Part shown: positions 23,200 through 34,216 of the stretch, in pieces
How positions within the stretch are numbered: position 1 is the first letter of the stretch
Layout: the number at the start of each line of letters is the position of its first letter
DNA from: Cristatella mucedo
Taxonomy: Eukaryota; Bryozoa; Phylactolaemata; Cristatellidae
Assembly: GCA_009760855.2 (NCBI GenBank)
Contig: WPIO01000032.1
Span: forward strand, 2,255,501-2,319,500
Reading direction: 5' to 3'
DNA length: 64,000 nucleotides
Notes under the pieces: model-generated
Seen by the model: only the letters and a program-made list of their open reading frames with translations
Database searches by the model: none
Told to the model about the DNA's origin: nothing
Made by a program: the position numbers and the translations under genes

Positions 23200-24215
23200 A
23201 AATTTCATCTCACTCAATAAAAAGAAAGAGTGAATAAGCATAGCTGATATCCAATTCAGAAGGTTCATTGATGAATTTAGTATCGTGGAAGTTGCAGCTC
23301 AAGAGGGCTGAAAAGTATGCGTCAAAGTCGGCAGCAGGAGAATAGATGTCATTGCCTAAGAATTATGGTAGTGAGCTCCACTGTCAATGACCTCCATATC
23401 CAAAGCTGCTATCACCATCGGTCTTTAAGCGTAGGAACTAAACAGCTAACACTCAATTGTCCATAGCGGCTTTGAGCCCACAACGAGGCTGAAACAGATG
23501 CAGCATCACGAAAGAAATGTACTGTATCCGTTGATCAACCAGGAGTCATCGAGGCTCTTTCAGTTAAGAAGACACACGGCTGAGCTACTGGGATTTGTCG
23601 GCTAGCCTGGCAGCCATGTTTATCATCAGCTTCAGTGGCCGAATGGCTTTTCTTGTTGACCAGTTAAAATAGAATTGCAACCAATATAGCCTAGATAGAG
23701 CCAAGGAGCTAGCTAAATTATTGGCAAGCCATCATGGTAGACAGTCCTTAATATTAGTCATGAGTCGGGTGTGGTGGCTTGCTATTGAGGCAGTCTTTCT
23801 AATGAAACTTTCAAGATTTAGGTTGCTGTCAAAGATGACTGTTAGTCCCTAACTCATTGTGACGGTTTTACAACAGCATCACTTGTTAAATGAGCCTGGT
23901 CCCCTAATTTTGTCACTCGCTTGATAGTGTCTTATGAGTAGCAGTTCGGATTTATCATTAATTAAAGAAAACTTGCCGACCTCTGGGATCAAATATCTGC
24001 ACGGCAAGCATTCATTTTATCAATAGCCGTAGGTTTCAAAGGTTGATACGACAAATACAGCTGATTGCCATCAGCACAGAAGTGTCTGCCGATTCTATGA
24101 GCACGAATCTCTTTTTCAGAGATTTATTATAAATGAAGAGCAGCAACGCACCGAGTATGGAATCTCAATAGACTCCACAGTTGAATGGTCTGGTGGATGA
24201 TAATAAGGCTATCCT
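23200..24215 (-). mobile_element. LINE-B copy, strongly diverged, RT to tail
   Basis: Nucleotide resemblance to the minus-strand LINE-B at 3.9-5.1 kb is clear at several points. Examples are GGCAGCAGGAGAATA and GTGAGCTCCACTGTC near 23320-23390, and CAAGCCATCATGGTAGACAG near 23725. No useful open frame is left. Confidence 0.7.
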
Positions 24216-24797
24216 AAGATATTTATAGTACCAATACGAAAATAATCACTGTCATTTAAAAAGGAGATAGTTTGCTAATTTGAAGCCCTAGCTCCAGCAT
24301 GCACTCTCATAGTTAAAAGTAAGCTCTCCTTGCTGCGCCTGACTTTGGTAAGTGGTGGACATAGAAAAATTGAATCTGCCGACGATTCTGCACGTGGGGG
24401 TTAGGTGGGGCTTACAGTATAACTAAAGTAAACTTAGACGGCCAGCACATATTCCGTTCATGAAACTCAATGCTGATTCACTACTTGGAACTGACGGAGC
24501 GATTTCATAAAAGTATATTTATGTCCGTTTGCTAAGAAAAGGATTTAATGCTACTTTGAAATATGTTTTCATGTATTTGCTGTAAAACGTTTGCTCCATT
24601 AGTAGAAACCTAAGATTAGAATTCAGCGAGGCTAGATCAGCGGACACTTGGTCCCATCTTTCAACGAAATGTTGGATTATTTCCCGTAATTTTTCATGGA
24701 AGCAGTCTAATTTTTATATAAAACTTGTGGTCTTCATCTTCTATGTGGACCAGCGAGTTCTCAAAATAATGAATTGGAGAAGGGAGCAAAAAATGCA
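24216..24797. other. No gene seen
   Basis: AT-rich intergenic sequence with no open frame, repeat or RNA signature that I can support. Confidence 0.5.
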
Positions 24798-24957
24798 AGC
24801 TGATTTAACAGCCTCTTTATACAGATGAGCCTTTACGGCTATCACCACCGCTTGCAGCGGCGATAAAGGATCGTCGACCACAGGTTTTGAACCTACGGCC
24901 TCGGAGTCAAGGTCGTGAAAAGCAATCGCCTTACCCAGTGAGCCATCACGGCTCACC
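24798..24957 (-). mobile_element. tRNA-derived SINE, full length
   Basis: Read on the minus strand it begins GGTGAGCCGTGATGGCTCAC, with an A-box-like TGGCTCACTGGGTAAGG. It has a B-box-like region (GTAGGTTCAAAACCT, slightly degraded), then a conserved 3' body with CGCTGCAAGCGGTGGTGATA, and ends GGCTGTTAAATCAGC. The same element occurs at 41772 and 43183, and its 3' part at 37272. The polymerase III boxes mark a tRNA origin. It is not a tRNA gene, since no acceptor stem closes. Confidence 0.85.
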
Positions 24958-26439
24958 AAAGCAAACGAAATATAAGCATACCTATTGCAGACAGCAACTA
25001 TTAAAACGGGCACCAATTGAAGCCTTGAAAGCCACACTGCCGAAGCTTGAGAGAAAAGTCTCAAACGACAAAGTCTACAGTAGAAACAGTTCGAAAAAGA
25101 AGCTCGGGAGCTTTCTGCTTTCAAAGCGCGGCGATTGCCTAGCTTGCAAATATGTCACACCCAGAGACTGGAGGCAAAATTCAGGCACTTCATGACCCCC
25201 TTGCAGTGGCCCCTTGAGTGGCCTAGCCCATTATCTAAGATATGCTTCCTACTTCGTCGAATGCTCAGGCCAGCATTTTAACGCAGCACTAAAATTTCGC
25301 GTGACTTTCCACGCGCATAAGCTAGTGTTATATATTTTGTTTGAACCAATGGGTGAGCGAAGGAGTGAGACTATGAGTATGAGCGTACACGTGACTGCGC
25401 CTGCTGATGGTAAGGTTTTCTGCAGCACTTCGCCAGGCATGGTCGGCCAATTCATATTGAGGGTCGGTTGAAGCTTGCAAATTAACTGCCTACTTCTCGA
25501 CAGATCAGGAATTTAAGGTTTCCATATTAATCAAAGAACGACTGTATCTTAGATCCATTTTGTGGGCCCTCAATCAATTTTCTTCTGTCCGTCCAACTGT
25601 AGCTACTTTGAAGTGCGACTCCTGTAGTAATCCGTTGCGAGAGAGAGAGCAGTCATAAAAGATTCTTTTTTTGAGGACACTGACAGAGTTGTGGCTACGA
25701 TTAAAATAAAAAGTAGTGTAGAAAATGATCAAATTCAATATTTCAGATGTCGAGGATCGCATAGCTGGTAAAGCGTGAATGAAATTAGTGTAGCTCTGCC
25801 AGGCTGTATTGCAGTGCAAACGATACATGCTGCATTTTATGTGGCTGATTTATGTCGGTGCTTTATCTTTTCATAAACATTTTATTTCTTAGACACCTTA
25901 TAGGAATTTAAAAGTGATGCAGGCTGTTGTTGCTGACAAACCATGGTACACGATTGCTCTGAGTTGGCAGTTTTGCCAATGATCTCTTATTTAGAAGCAC
26001 GCGAAAACTATTTTGCCATGGAACGATATTATTAAATTTTCGTAGCACAGATGCGCACTCTTATAGAGCCAACTGAATTATGTGCTTTACTACGCTTAAG
26101 AAGCTGTACTATTTAAGGTCTGGTCGTATGCCTAGCTGGGGCTCCAGCCTTACTCAGGGCTCCTTTCTACCACTGCTTGTCGTCATAGAAGCACCTATTT
26201 CATGTATCTATCCGCCGCCAGTGTTTACTGTGCAGTTAATAGACTAAAGACTACTGCTCGCCGCCTGCTGCTACAATCACACTGAAAAGGTGAAGCGCGA
26301 GGAAATACATAAGAAGACTAATGTGTTCAATGGTAAATACTTGGATAAATTAGCTTCATTAGACTGCACTTCAAAGTCGGTCAGGCAAGTACAGACCCGC
26401 CAAAACGATTCATCTCATTCTGTTTTTTTGAGTGGGGCG
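24958..26439. other. No gene seen
   Basis: About 1.5 kb. Short open stretches (for example 24887-25195 and 25214-25471, plus strand) show no domain, signal peptide or homology that I recognise, and carry no convincing splice or promoter context. Confidence 0.5.
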
Positions 26440-26732
26440 CTTCAAGCACGGAAAGGGTAACCAAGTGCAACATACCTAGAACGTCATGTCCGGTAAGCAA
26501 TGGCAGGAAAAGCGGTTAATTAACCGCAGGACCAAGTGAGGCACCAAGGGAGCAGCTGAAAGTCGTTTATTTTTATCTCTCCTCATTGCCCGATAAGCAT
26601 AGAATTGCTAGCGTCTCTGGGTGCACCTCAGCGATGCACGGACGTCGGCTTCCTACTAAGCCTGAGAGCAGCATCCACGAGACCATCGTCGGGCTATTCA
26701 GATCGCTGTGCACGATCACACACCAGCCGGCA

Positions 26733-27029
26733 ATGAAGTTTTTGCACGTCGTTATCTTTTTGGTGGTGGTTGCGGGTGATTACATTGCAATGTGTAGCTT
26801 TGCATATAGTAATAATAGTTCGCTGATCTGTATAACGGCTTGGATGGTGCTATCAGCCTTTCTTGTCTGGTTATCTCTCTTGCAGCCAGCTCAGCCGCCG
26901 GCGGATGAGGCTGGGGAGAGAACAGCTGAGAAGAGAGAACATGTTGGATTGGTCTGGATAGGAGAGAAGGATAACAACAATAATAATAACAGCAATAATG
27001 CTGGCCGGAACAAGAACAAAAAAAAATAA
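26733..27029 (+). pseudogene. Peptide gene copy 6 (subfamily II), broken
   Basis: Exon 1 (26733-26775) encodes MKFLHVVIFLVVVA, a good signal peptide core but different from copies 1-5. The intron (26776-26885) has donor GTGATT and acceptor TTGCAG. Exon 2 from 26886 is clearly homologous (GGA TGA GGC TGG GGA GAG AAC where others have Trp). It has in-frame TGA codons at 26906-26908 and 26927-26929, both where the intact copies encode Trp. The Asn region is reduced to about a dozen residues followed by NKNKKK and a stop. No product of the intact type can be made. Confidence 0.82.
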
Positions 27030-27521
27030 TAACGATGCTGGTCGGAATGACAACAGCAACAATGGCCAAGGCTGAGGCCAAAAGTGAAGTGGATGGCGCT
27101 GAACAAAAATCATTTGCCATGACCAAGAAAATGTTTAACTTTAAAAATGCGCGAATTTTTGCATACAAAATAACATTGGTAATAAAACTTGCAAAATTAA
27201 ACTATTGTGTGCGATTCATAGCTTACACCATTCTATAATCTGTCGCAGAACATATCACCACCTCTGATGTTCAGACTGTGCTTCATTCAGACGTAAGGAC
27301 CAAGAAGGAGTTACCGGCTTATTACTTTTGCACGCATTTTTCATGAGACAGAATATTAAAGTTCCTAAAAACTTGAACTAGTTGAACTTGAGACCCAATG
27401 GGGCTCTTAGGATTAGTTTCCATTTGCTCCATGCTTGCTATTTCACTGCTTGGCTTAGGCTAGCACACTCAAAGGGGCGTTGGCTCGGGATGTGCATGCT
27501 TTGGTTAGAAGGAAATTTTGG

Positions 27522-27640
27522 ATTTAACAGCCTCAATAATGCAGTGGCAGAAGATGGGCTATAATCACGAATCGAACTCGTGAACTGGGTCGTGTCGTGT
27601 GAGCACGTAACCTCTGGGCTAAGACCTAGAGGCAAGAGCG
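27522..27640 (-). mobile_element. Possible second, tRNA-related SINE, degraded
   Basis: On the minus strand there is an A-box-like TTAGCCCAGAGG and a B-box-like GTTCACGAGTTCGATT. It ends near GAGGCTGTTAAATCC, like the tail of the SINE at 24798. The body is too worn to assign firmly. Confidence 0.45.
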
Positions 27641-27800
27641 AGCACCTTACCCTTTACCTTTTAACCCTTACCCTTACGTGTGGGCTTAGAACGATAGGCC
27701 TCCCACAACAGAATCTGCAGCCCTTACGTACGGTATCTACCTACGTAGCTGCCGATTTGTCGGCAGCTCCACTCACCGCCGCAGCATTTTTCCAGTTGCC

Positions 27801-28489
27801 CTTCAAGATTCTCTGGACGCTGCGCCATATTACAAGCATCCCAGCCGGCGGCAATCCTTTGATCAAGCGCTGCTGCCTGTCATGTCTGCTACTAACCCTA
27901 CTTATTTAAGCGATGCCCAGTTGCTGAACCAATAGCTGCAAAGCAGTTCCACTACCATGGAACCAAACTTGTCAGCTCGCTACATGCTCCGTATATGGCA
28001 TAAAAAAATAATAGAGTTAAAACAGAGATAGAACGCGGATACGACAATACACGTGGTTGACGCTATGAGCCTGTTGCAGAGGCTAAATAATAGAAGGTTC
28101 GCAAAGGGACCAAATGGGCGCCGTTTTTTATTGTCCCAGAAGGAAGCCATCATGCACAGGCTTTTATTGTCTTTATAAAAAGACGTTAAAATCACTTTGA
28201 TTTGAGCGCTGGGATCGCTTTTATTACTACTTAATGGCATCTCGACTGAAACACCTCTACATTTAGCTAAGTTACTTTAAAACCCATCATTCATTTAAAT
28301 GAGAGCCTGAGGCATGCAATGACTTTCCAAAGTCTATCGTTCTAAATCTTTCTATGTCTGTCAAATAATTTTTGCGTTCTTTTGTCGGCTTGCGTTTAAC
28401 CGGCTCGCTTACGTCGTCGCACGCATTTGTCCCGTGGGCAATGTGACCGTGTGTCTTATTTTCTAAAGGAGCAGAGAAGGCTCCCAGTT
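27801..28489. other. No gene seen
   Basis: No open frame, repeat or RNA gene that I can support. Confidence 0.5.
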
Positions 28490-29544
28490 AAGTAATTTAA
28501 TTTAATGTAACGTATCTCTGTCTGTAATTGCACAAAGCCACAAAGACTATGTGGGTGTTACGGGGGAGAGTTTTTATGGCGCACTCACAGCCTAAGCGGC
28601 TGTCGGTACGCATTTGGTACCCAATAGACTTGATCTCACGCAAAAAAGAGAAAGTAGGAAGGATAGCAAAGTCATGAGAGCAGTCGAGATATTGATTAGC
28701 ATGCAATATTATTAAATTATTTAATTATTAAATAATTAAAAAGTAGCAGCTCAGTGCCGCTGGAAAGGATTAGCCAAATCGGCAGCAGGAGAATATTTGC
28801 CTTTAGTAAGAATCGTGAAAGCGAGTTCCACAACTTCGGATGTGCAGAGCTAAAGCTTCTGTCGCCAACTGTCTGTAAGCGGAGAAATATGAAATCTAAT
28901 TTCTCATCTATAGAGGACCTGAGGGTATGAAAAAGCTGAATCTGTCGAAGCAGTTCCGCTAAATATGAAGTAGCCAAGCTGTGGCTGGCCTTGTGGGTCA
29001 GCATGAGAACTTTACTCTGCATCCGTTGATCAACCGGCAGCAGTCCAAGCTCTTTTAGCACAGGAGACCCGCGGTCTAACCTCTGGGCTTAGTAAACTAA
29101 CCTTGCAGCCATATTCATTTCCAGTGGCCTAGCGCCTTGTTTGGTAGCCAGCTAAAAATAAATTACAATATTCTAATCAAGATAGAACCAAGGAGCTAGT
29201 TACATTTTTGCAAGCCATTGTGGAAGACAGTTCATAATTTTATATGGGAATCATACGTGATGCCTACCTGAGGAAGAAATCTTCCTAACGAAGCTTCCAA
29301 GATTTAAATAGCTGCCGAAGACTGCAACTAAATTCCGAGCACAGGGTGATGGTTGCACAAAACAGTATTCAAAGAGCTATGCCTTTTAGTCCATCGACGC
29401 ACTTAAGCTGTCCTACGACTAACAGTTCCGTTGTATCGTCGTTTAGTTTAAGGAAATTTGCCGACATTTAGGATCGACTGTGTGCAAGGTAAGCATTCAT
29501 TTTTTCAGTCGCTTCAGCAGGTTCCGACGGTTTAAATGAAAAAT
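28490..29544 (-). mobile_element. LINE-B 3' part, C-terminal domain well preserved
   Basis: The minus strand over 28717-29061 is open and reads LKELGLLPVDQRMQSKVLML, then a typical L2-like C-terminal stretch (WNSL). The tail with TAATGTAACGTATCTCTGTC lies at 28504-28520. The fragment begins, at its 5' end near 29544, in the RT just after the YADD region. Confidence 0.85.
28705..28739. repeat. AT-only insertion with a palindrome
   Basis: ATTATTTAAT, one T, then ATTAAATAAT (28716-28736) forms a perfect 10-bp inverted repeat. Other LINE-B copies go directly from GTAGCATG to GAAGTAGCAG here, so about 35 bases are extra. Confidence 0.7.
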
Positions 29545-30072
29545 ACAGAGAAAAGTGCTTAGGCTGACCCAAAAGACATGCGAAGGCTTGGCTTCTTCAA
29601 ACCTAGCTGGACTGTTTACCAGTTTTAGCTTTCTAGTGCCCTTATGTCCTCTACGCACAACAAATTATCTGTTCTCTTCCTAGGCTATCAAATCGTGGGC
29701 GGCAGAAGCTTTACAAAGCTTTAGATTAGAATAGATATTTAGATTTAGAAGCTTTAGATTAGCAGATCCTCGACTGGGAAACTCATTTCACCAATTCTCC
29801 TGCAACGACAACTACTCTCTCCTGCTGCTGCCGACTGTGGCGCATCCTTTCCTGCCGTCCAGAGCTGCTACTCCTACGGTACTCATGACCTCAACTGCCT
29901 TCCTGACCTAGCTACGCTTCTCAAATTCTCTGTGTTGCGCAAGATGTAGTTTTTTGGCTACCGGATGCGTAGGGAAAGCCGCTTTGGCTTCGAGTGGGCT
30001 ATAGAAACGTCTACTACGAAACATAGTTAGTCTTTGAGGCTTAGTGGCGTAGCAGATGAAGATACGTTACAT
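29545..30072 (+). mobile_element. LINE-B 3' part, head to head with the preceding copy
   Basis: The plus strand carries the C-terminal coding remnant (GACCCAAAAGACATGCG onward) and the 3' region with GCTACCGGATGCG. It runs to a worn version of the family tail near 30035-30070. Both this and its left neighbour have their own tails, so they are two opposite insertions or one rearranged one. Confidence 0.75.
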
Positions 30073-30674
30073 CTTTTCTCACGACCCAGTTACTATGTTC
30101 CAGTCCTGAACGAGGCAATACTGTATTGCCTAATGCAAGTGGCAATGACGGCCAATTAGACCTTTCAGAAGGTATGTAAAATGAGATTGTTTGGTCAGCC
30201 GACCTATACTTTATAGATGCGTAAGAACTGGTCACTGTGGGCTATTAAAGAAATAGCCGTCATCGGTATTTCCAGCATGTCTTTCAACAAACTTTCCACA
30301 AATGCAGCCATAAACAACATTAATGAGATTTTGAAACCACTTTAATTTCCCTTGAATATTATTGAATCAACACTTGCAGACTGGTTCCCAGTGAATGACG
30401 CGCTAGCTCGATCAGCTGACCAGCCCCATGCCGGCGGTCGGATCGGCGGCCTCCATTCAGGAGAATGGCCGCCACACGTAACAGCTCAGCGGACCCATGA
30501 TTCATTCAATAGGTGCGATGATAATGGACTAATAAATTACCGTGGCCCCGGTGGCAGTAAATTATCGATACATTATCCCTAAAGATAGCCTAGTTACCGA
30601 ACGGTAGTCATTTCCGGCTCAGAATGATAGTCACTTAACGACAAACTTAAAAATACGTATGGCAAGTAAATAAT
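30073..30674. other. No gene seen
   Basis: Contains a modestly GC-rich patch (30410-30490) but no recognisable domain or repeat. Confidence 0.5.
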
Positions 30675-31016
30675 AACAATAATACATTTGATAAAGCACC
30701 CTCGGAGAACTCAATCTTTTTTTTTCTAGGCACTTTAATTTCGCTGCAAATAAAACACCATCGAATGGTTAGGGGTAGCATGCTCAATAAACAACAAGAC
30801 TAACATGGTTAGGGTTGGCATGCAAAGGGTCAGCTCGTGAGTAAGGTTAGCTGCAGTATGCACAGTGTCAGCACGCATTAGCATATAAAGGACGAATCAT
30901 ACAGGGACCCACTAAATGCTGTGACAAATTGGCGCGTTTTAGTTTCTTTTTAAATTTGGTGAAGTCGGGAGATGTCATGACGCAAGTCGTGAGTGAGTTC
31001 CAGATATGGAAAGAAG
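30675..31016 (-). mobile_element. LINE-A 3' end, solo
   Basis: The left end is the reverse complement of the family hairpin (TTGATAAAGCACCCTCGGAGAACTC). It is followed by the 3' untranslated region (GGTTAGGGTTGGCATGC, GTGTCAGCACGCAT) and the last codons. It is 5'-truncated, with an internal duplication of the ATGGTTAGGG segment. Confidence 0.85.
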
Positions 31017-31362
31017 CTTGCCGAAAGAGAGCTACTGGTCAAATTGCTGGTTTTTAACTCCGGAAGTTGTTCTAAGAGTTTTAATTGTTGTAACTACCGA
31101 TCTGACGGTTGACCTAGAGGCACTAGTCATTATTTTTTTTAATATATAAATTTCCATTCAAAGTTTGATGTGATAATAGTCTGGCGTTCTTTTAGCGCTG
31201 AGCAGCTTATATTTCCATGGTTCGCTGAAAGAAACGGTACTCCGTGGCAAATTTATGCGCAACAACTCGTAGTATTGTTCTTGATGCACTACTTCTGGTG
31301 AAAAGATGCCTAACGAAATAATTTTATTTTCCAAATTCCCTTAATCTGTAACTCACAAAAAC

Positions 31363-31419
31363 TTGGAGTTGAATTTATACATTGCTTGTAATTGGAGTTG
31401 AATTTATACATTGCTTGTC
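31363..31419 (+). repeat. 29-bp tandem duplication
   Basis: TTGGAGTTGAATTTATACAT and the next bases occur twice in a row, at 31363-31391 and 31392-31419. Confidence 0.88.
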
Positions 31420-33226
31420 TTTTAATAGTGATATTTTAAAACACTGCCAATTGTGGACCATTTTTGCATTTTCTGAACTATGCCACAAGCCAGCAACATT
31501 CAAGTGGCCTCTGTTATTTGCAATGAGGTCGACCGAGCTCTTTGGTGACTTATATACTTTGTTTACGCTTTATTCAACAATGACGACATAGCCAAAACAA
31601 AGATTACACTCGCTGATTACACTTGCCATTCAACATTACGGCTGATTAAAGAGTGGTGGCAACGCTAAAAATAACCAGAACTACATGGGCATCACCCGAT
31701 CGCGAATGACTGTCTAATCTGTTTGCAGAAGTTCAGCGGTTATGAACTGACGCTGATGGCGAGATCCACGAACGGTTTTAGGTAACCTCACTCAGCGAAT
31801 AGATCTACACCCATATGCTTAATGGGGTGGTGTACTCTTCTTTGTATAGTAAATTGTCCAATTATTCGTCGCACATACTTTATCATCTCCACGTGGTAAG
31901 AGTTTAAGCAGCACCACGATTCACTGCAGGAATCAAGTGGCTATTTTTTGAGGCGTTTTACTTTAAGAGACTCTACTTTTGTCTTTTAAAATCAGATTGG
32001 TAGTACGAAACTCGATCAAGCGCCGGGATTTCTATGCAGGCGATTTATACGGGTGGATATCGGCAGCCTAAAACGATTGTTTCAGAGTGCTTAATCGTAC
32101 AGCTGAGGCAGTATAAGATGCTGCAGGCTCATTAAATCGTCGATCCAATTATCAGGCAACGCGACTGTGTAGCATGATCTCACCCGAGCTTTAGTCACTG
32201 CCGTTGCCAAGCACACCCTAGCATAAAGACAAGTGGCAACTACCTCTGTTGCTATGCGATTAATAGCAGCAGTCGTTTTCGTCAAGGAAAGCTTTGCTCC
32301 TCCTGGTTCATTACCATTACCTGGATACGGCCATAAATTGTGTGCACATCTGCATTATTGAGTCATAATTTATGCTAAACTGGTTTTACATGCGCTTCCT
32401 CCTTCACTCTAGTCTAAAGACTTTGCCTGAGTTAATTACTTACAAGTACGATCTGACATTTGAAGTCAGCGAGTTTATCCTCCCGGAACTACAGGGTCTA
32501 AGGCAATAATTATTCTTGCATTCATTTCTATTTGACTATGCTCGCATGATGCTTTCGCTGCAATGATTGCAAATACAAGAACGAAATTACTGAAATCTTC
32601 TTTGGGAGCAGGGTAGGGATCTGTGCCCTGGTGCCATGCTGTGCGCTTTCTTAAAATCACTGATTCAACAATAGAGCTAGTTTGGCCCAAGCAGAAATTA
32701 ACAATATTCATAGATCCAGAGCTCGCCGATGACAATTTCACGAAACTGCTGTGAACTTTCTAGATAAAGCTCCTTCGGGAGCCGTGTTTTTTCTATGAAT
32801 TCTTGCAATTTTCCTTCTCGAACGCTCTGAGATACTTTTAATAAGTGCACTCCTCTCTCGTTTATTGTCGTATTCAACCTCTTTTTCATCTGATTATCAC
32901 CAATCAATTTTACTGCAACTGTGAGATCAAATCGGAGTCCAAGTCACCTCCTCCGGCAAGAATGTTTATATAATGGGTACGCGTGATTAAAATTGAGACA
33001 TGATTGCTCGTCTAATTTACTGCACATATATGGCACCACTAGACAGTACCTTCAAGAGCAGATTTACTGAAACCTCTGCTCAGCTTAATAGCTATTTTAA
33101 TGCATAACCTTTTTAATTTAATATGTGAACACGCGTAACAATAAAAACGACAGAAATTTCTCCAACGTAATTGCACGGAGTTAATCGATTTTACCTTTTT
33201 TCTTCTAGGTTTGGATATGTCATACC

Positions 33227-33440
33227 TGACGTCTTGCTTAATTATTCAACGGCAACCTCAGCCATAAAAGCGTTGCTGGCCTACGTGGAACATTTAGTAA
33301 TGCTAACAAAAGTCGACTGTTTTGGTCCTACTTCATTTTTAATTCAGCATAAAATTACGAAGATCACTAGGCAACCATTCATTATTCCAGGGCACTGACT
33401 GTTTATATGGCCAGAGACTTTCTTCAGGCATTTATTCGAT
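33227..33440 (+). promoter_or_regulatory. Putative promoter of peptide gene copy 5
   Basis: CRE-like TGACGTC at 33227-33233 and TATA box TTTATATGG at 33402-33410, with the same spacing logic as the other copies. Confidence 0.6.
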
Positions 33441-33482
33441 GAGCTATTCGGTTCTCCTGACACAGCCACGAAAAAATCAGCA

Positions 33483-33834
33483 ATGAAGTTAACGCAAGTC
33501 ATGATCTTGTTGGCGTTGGTTGCAGGTAAGTACGCTGGAAACTGTACCTTTTTTACAAGTTCGGTTTTTTATGTATCATATTTTTCTAGCCAACCCTATC
33601 GGCATCGCATGCTTCGTCTCTTCTCTTGCAGCCAGCACAGCCGCCGGCGGATGGGGCTGGGGAGAGAACAGCTGGGGAGAGCTTGGTGGACGCGGCTGGG
33701 GAGAAAATAATAACAACAATAATAACAATAACAACAACCATGGTGCAAATAACAACAATAACAACAACAACAATGCCGGCCGAAATAACAATAATAACAA
33801 CTACAACAGTGGCCAAGGCTGGGGCAAGAAGTGA
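33483..33834 (+). CDS. Secreted Gly/Trp- and Asn-repeat mini-protein, copy 5 (two exons, distinct C-terminus)
   Basis: Exon 1 is 33483-33525, the intron 33526-33631 (106 bases, GTAAGT...GCAG) and exon 2 33632-33834, giving 81 aa. The signal peptide is identical to copy 1. The head GGWGWGENSWGELGGRGWGE has one extra Trp. The Asn runs are 11, 9 and 6, separated by HGA and AGR, with one Tyr breaking the last run. The C-terminus is GQGWGKK, basic and seven residues long. Copies 1, 2 and 4 instead end GEGWGERLSAWH. The total Trp number is still five, because the extra head Trp replaces the lost tail Trp. The diverged tail could reflect a changed partner or simple drift. No lesions are seen; function unknown. 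Confidence 0.85.
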
Positions 33835-33931
33835 AGTGCTTGACACTGGACAAAACGTTTTGCAGTGATTGATAAATAATTCTTTACTTTCAGCGACCGA
33901 AGTGCAGGTGCATTTTACGTTCCAATAATCA

Positions 33932-33937
33932 ATTAAA
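33932..33937 (+). promoter_or_regulatory. Possible poly(A) signal ATTAAA of copy 5
   Basis: ATTAAA lies about 98 bases after the stop. No AATAAA is seen in this 3' flank, unlike copies 1-4. Confidence 0.4.
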
Positions 33938-34133
33938 ATATTTACGATCGAGCAATTTCGCTTGATTAATCGACGACACTTTCTGCTGCTGCTTTCCACT
34001 ACTTTCCATTAGTGGTTCTGGTCGTGCTATTATCAATCGGTAGCTGTCAATAAGGATTTAGACGTTTAAAGCCCTTGCACTTATCTGGGCATGCATTGTA
34101 GTTTACCAGAGTTTTTAGAGTGTCTGCGAGATT

Positions 34134-34216
34134 GGCCTGAAGCTTCCGGGTAGTGTGGCGTCTCCGAGTTTACGACGTAAGTGCGGAGACGCCACACTTT
34201 CCGGGAACTTCAGGCC
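34134..34216. repeat. 33-nt inverted repeat at the 5' junction of the RLE-type LINE
   Basis: The arms are 34134-34166 and 34184-34216, with a 17-nt spacer. The inner 14 bases (GTGTGGCGTCTCCG against CGGAGACGCCACAC) pair perfectly and the outer part imperfectly. The right arm is LINE coding sequence (GDATLSGNFRPI), so the left arm is an inverted copy of it. Confidence 0.9.

Larger units (their letters stand above)
20320..23200 (+). repeat. Paralogous block D (carries peptide gene copy 4)
   Basis: Aligns with blocks A-C and, at its left edge, best with block E (CCAGCGACATTCGGGTAGCC against CCAGCAACATTCAAGTGGCC near 31490). D and E therefore look like the closer pair in this part. It ends with the GCATGCTTTGATAATCGCC segment that serves as an empty site for the block A LINE insertion. 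Confidence 0.75.
26440..27800 (+). repeat. Subfamily II block, first copy (carries pseudogene copy 6)
   Basis: Pairs with 42290-43640. The stretch from AACGTCATGTCC through GAAAGTCGTTTATTTTTATC to the gene is nearly identical between the two. Weaker similarity continues downstream (TTAGGATTAGTTTCCAT against TTAGGATTAATTTCTAT). This upstream sequence is unlike that of copies 1-5. Confidence 0.8.
31480..33960 (+). repeat. Paralogous block E (carries peptide gene copy 5)
   Basis: Aligns with block D from the GCCACAAGCCAGCAACATTC point onward and with blocks A-C through the gene. It is the most diverged of the five in the upstream region, and its 3' flank does not match the other blocks beyond the gene. 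Confidence 0.72.

Noticed and set aside
27636-27680. CCCTTTACC/CCCTTACCC run resembling interstitial telomere repeat
   Set aside because: Irregular and short, with no run of exact CCCTAA units.
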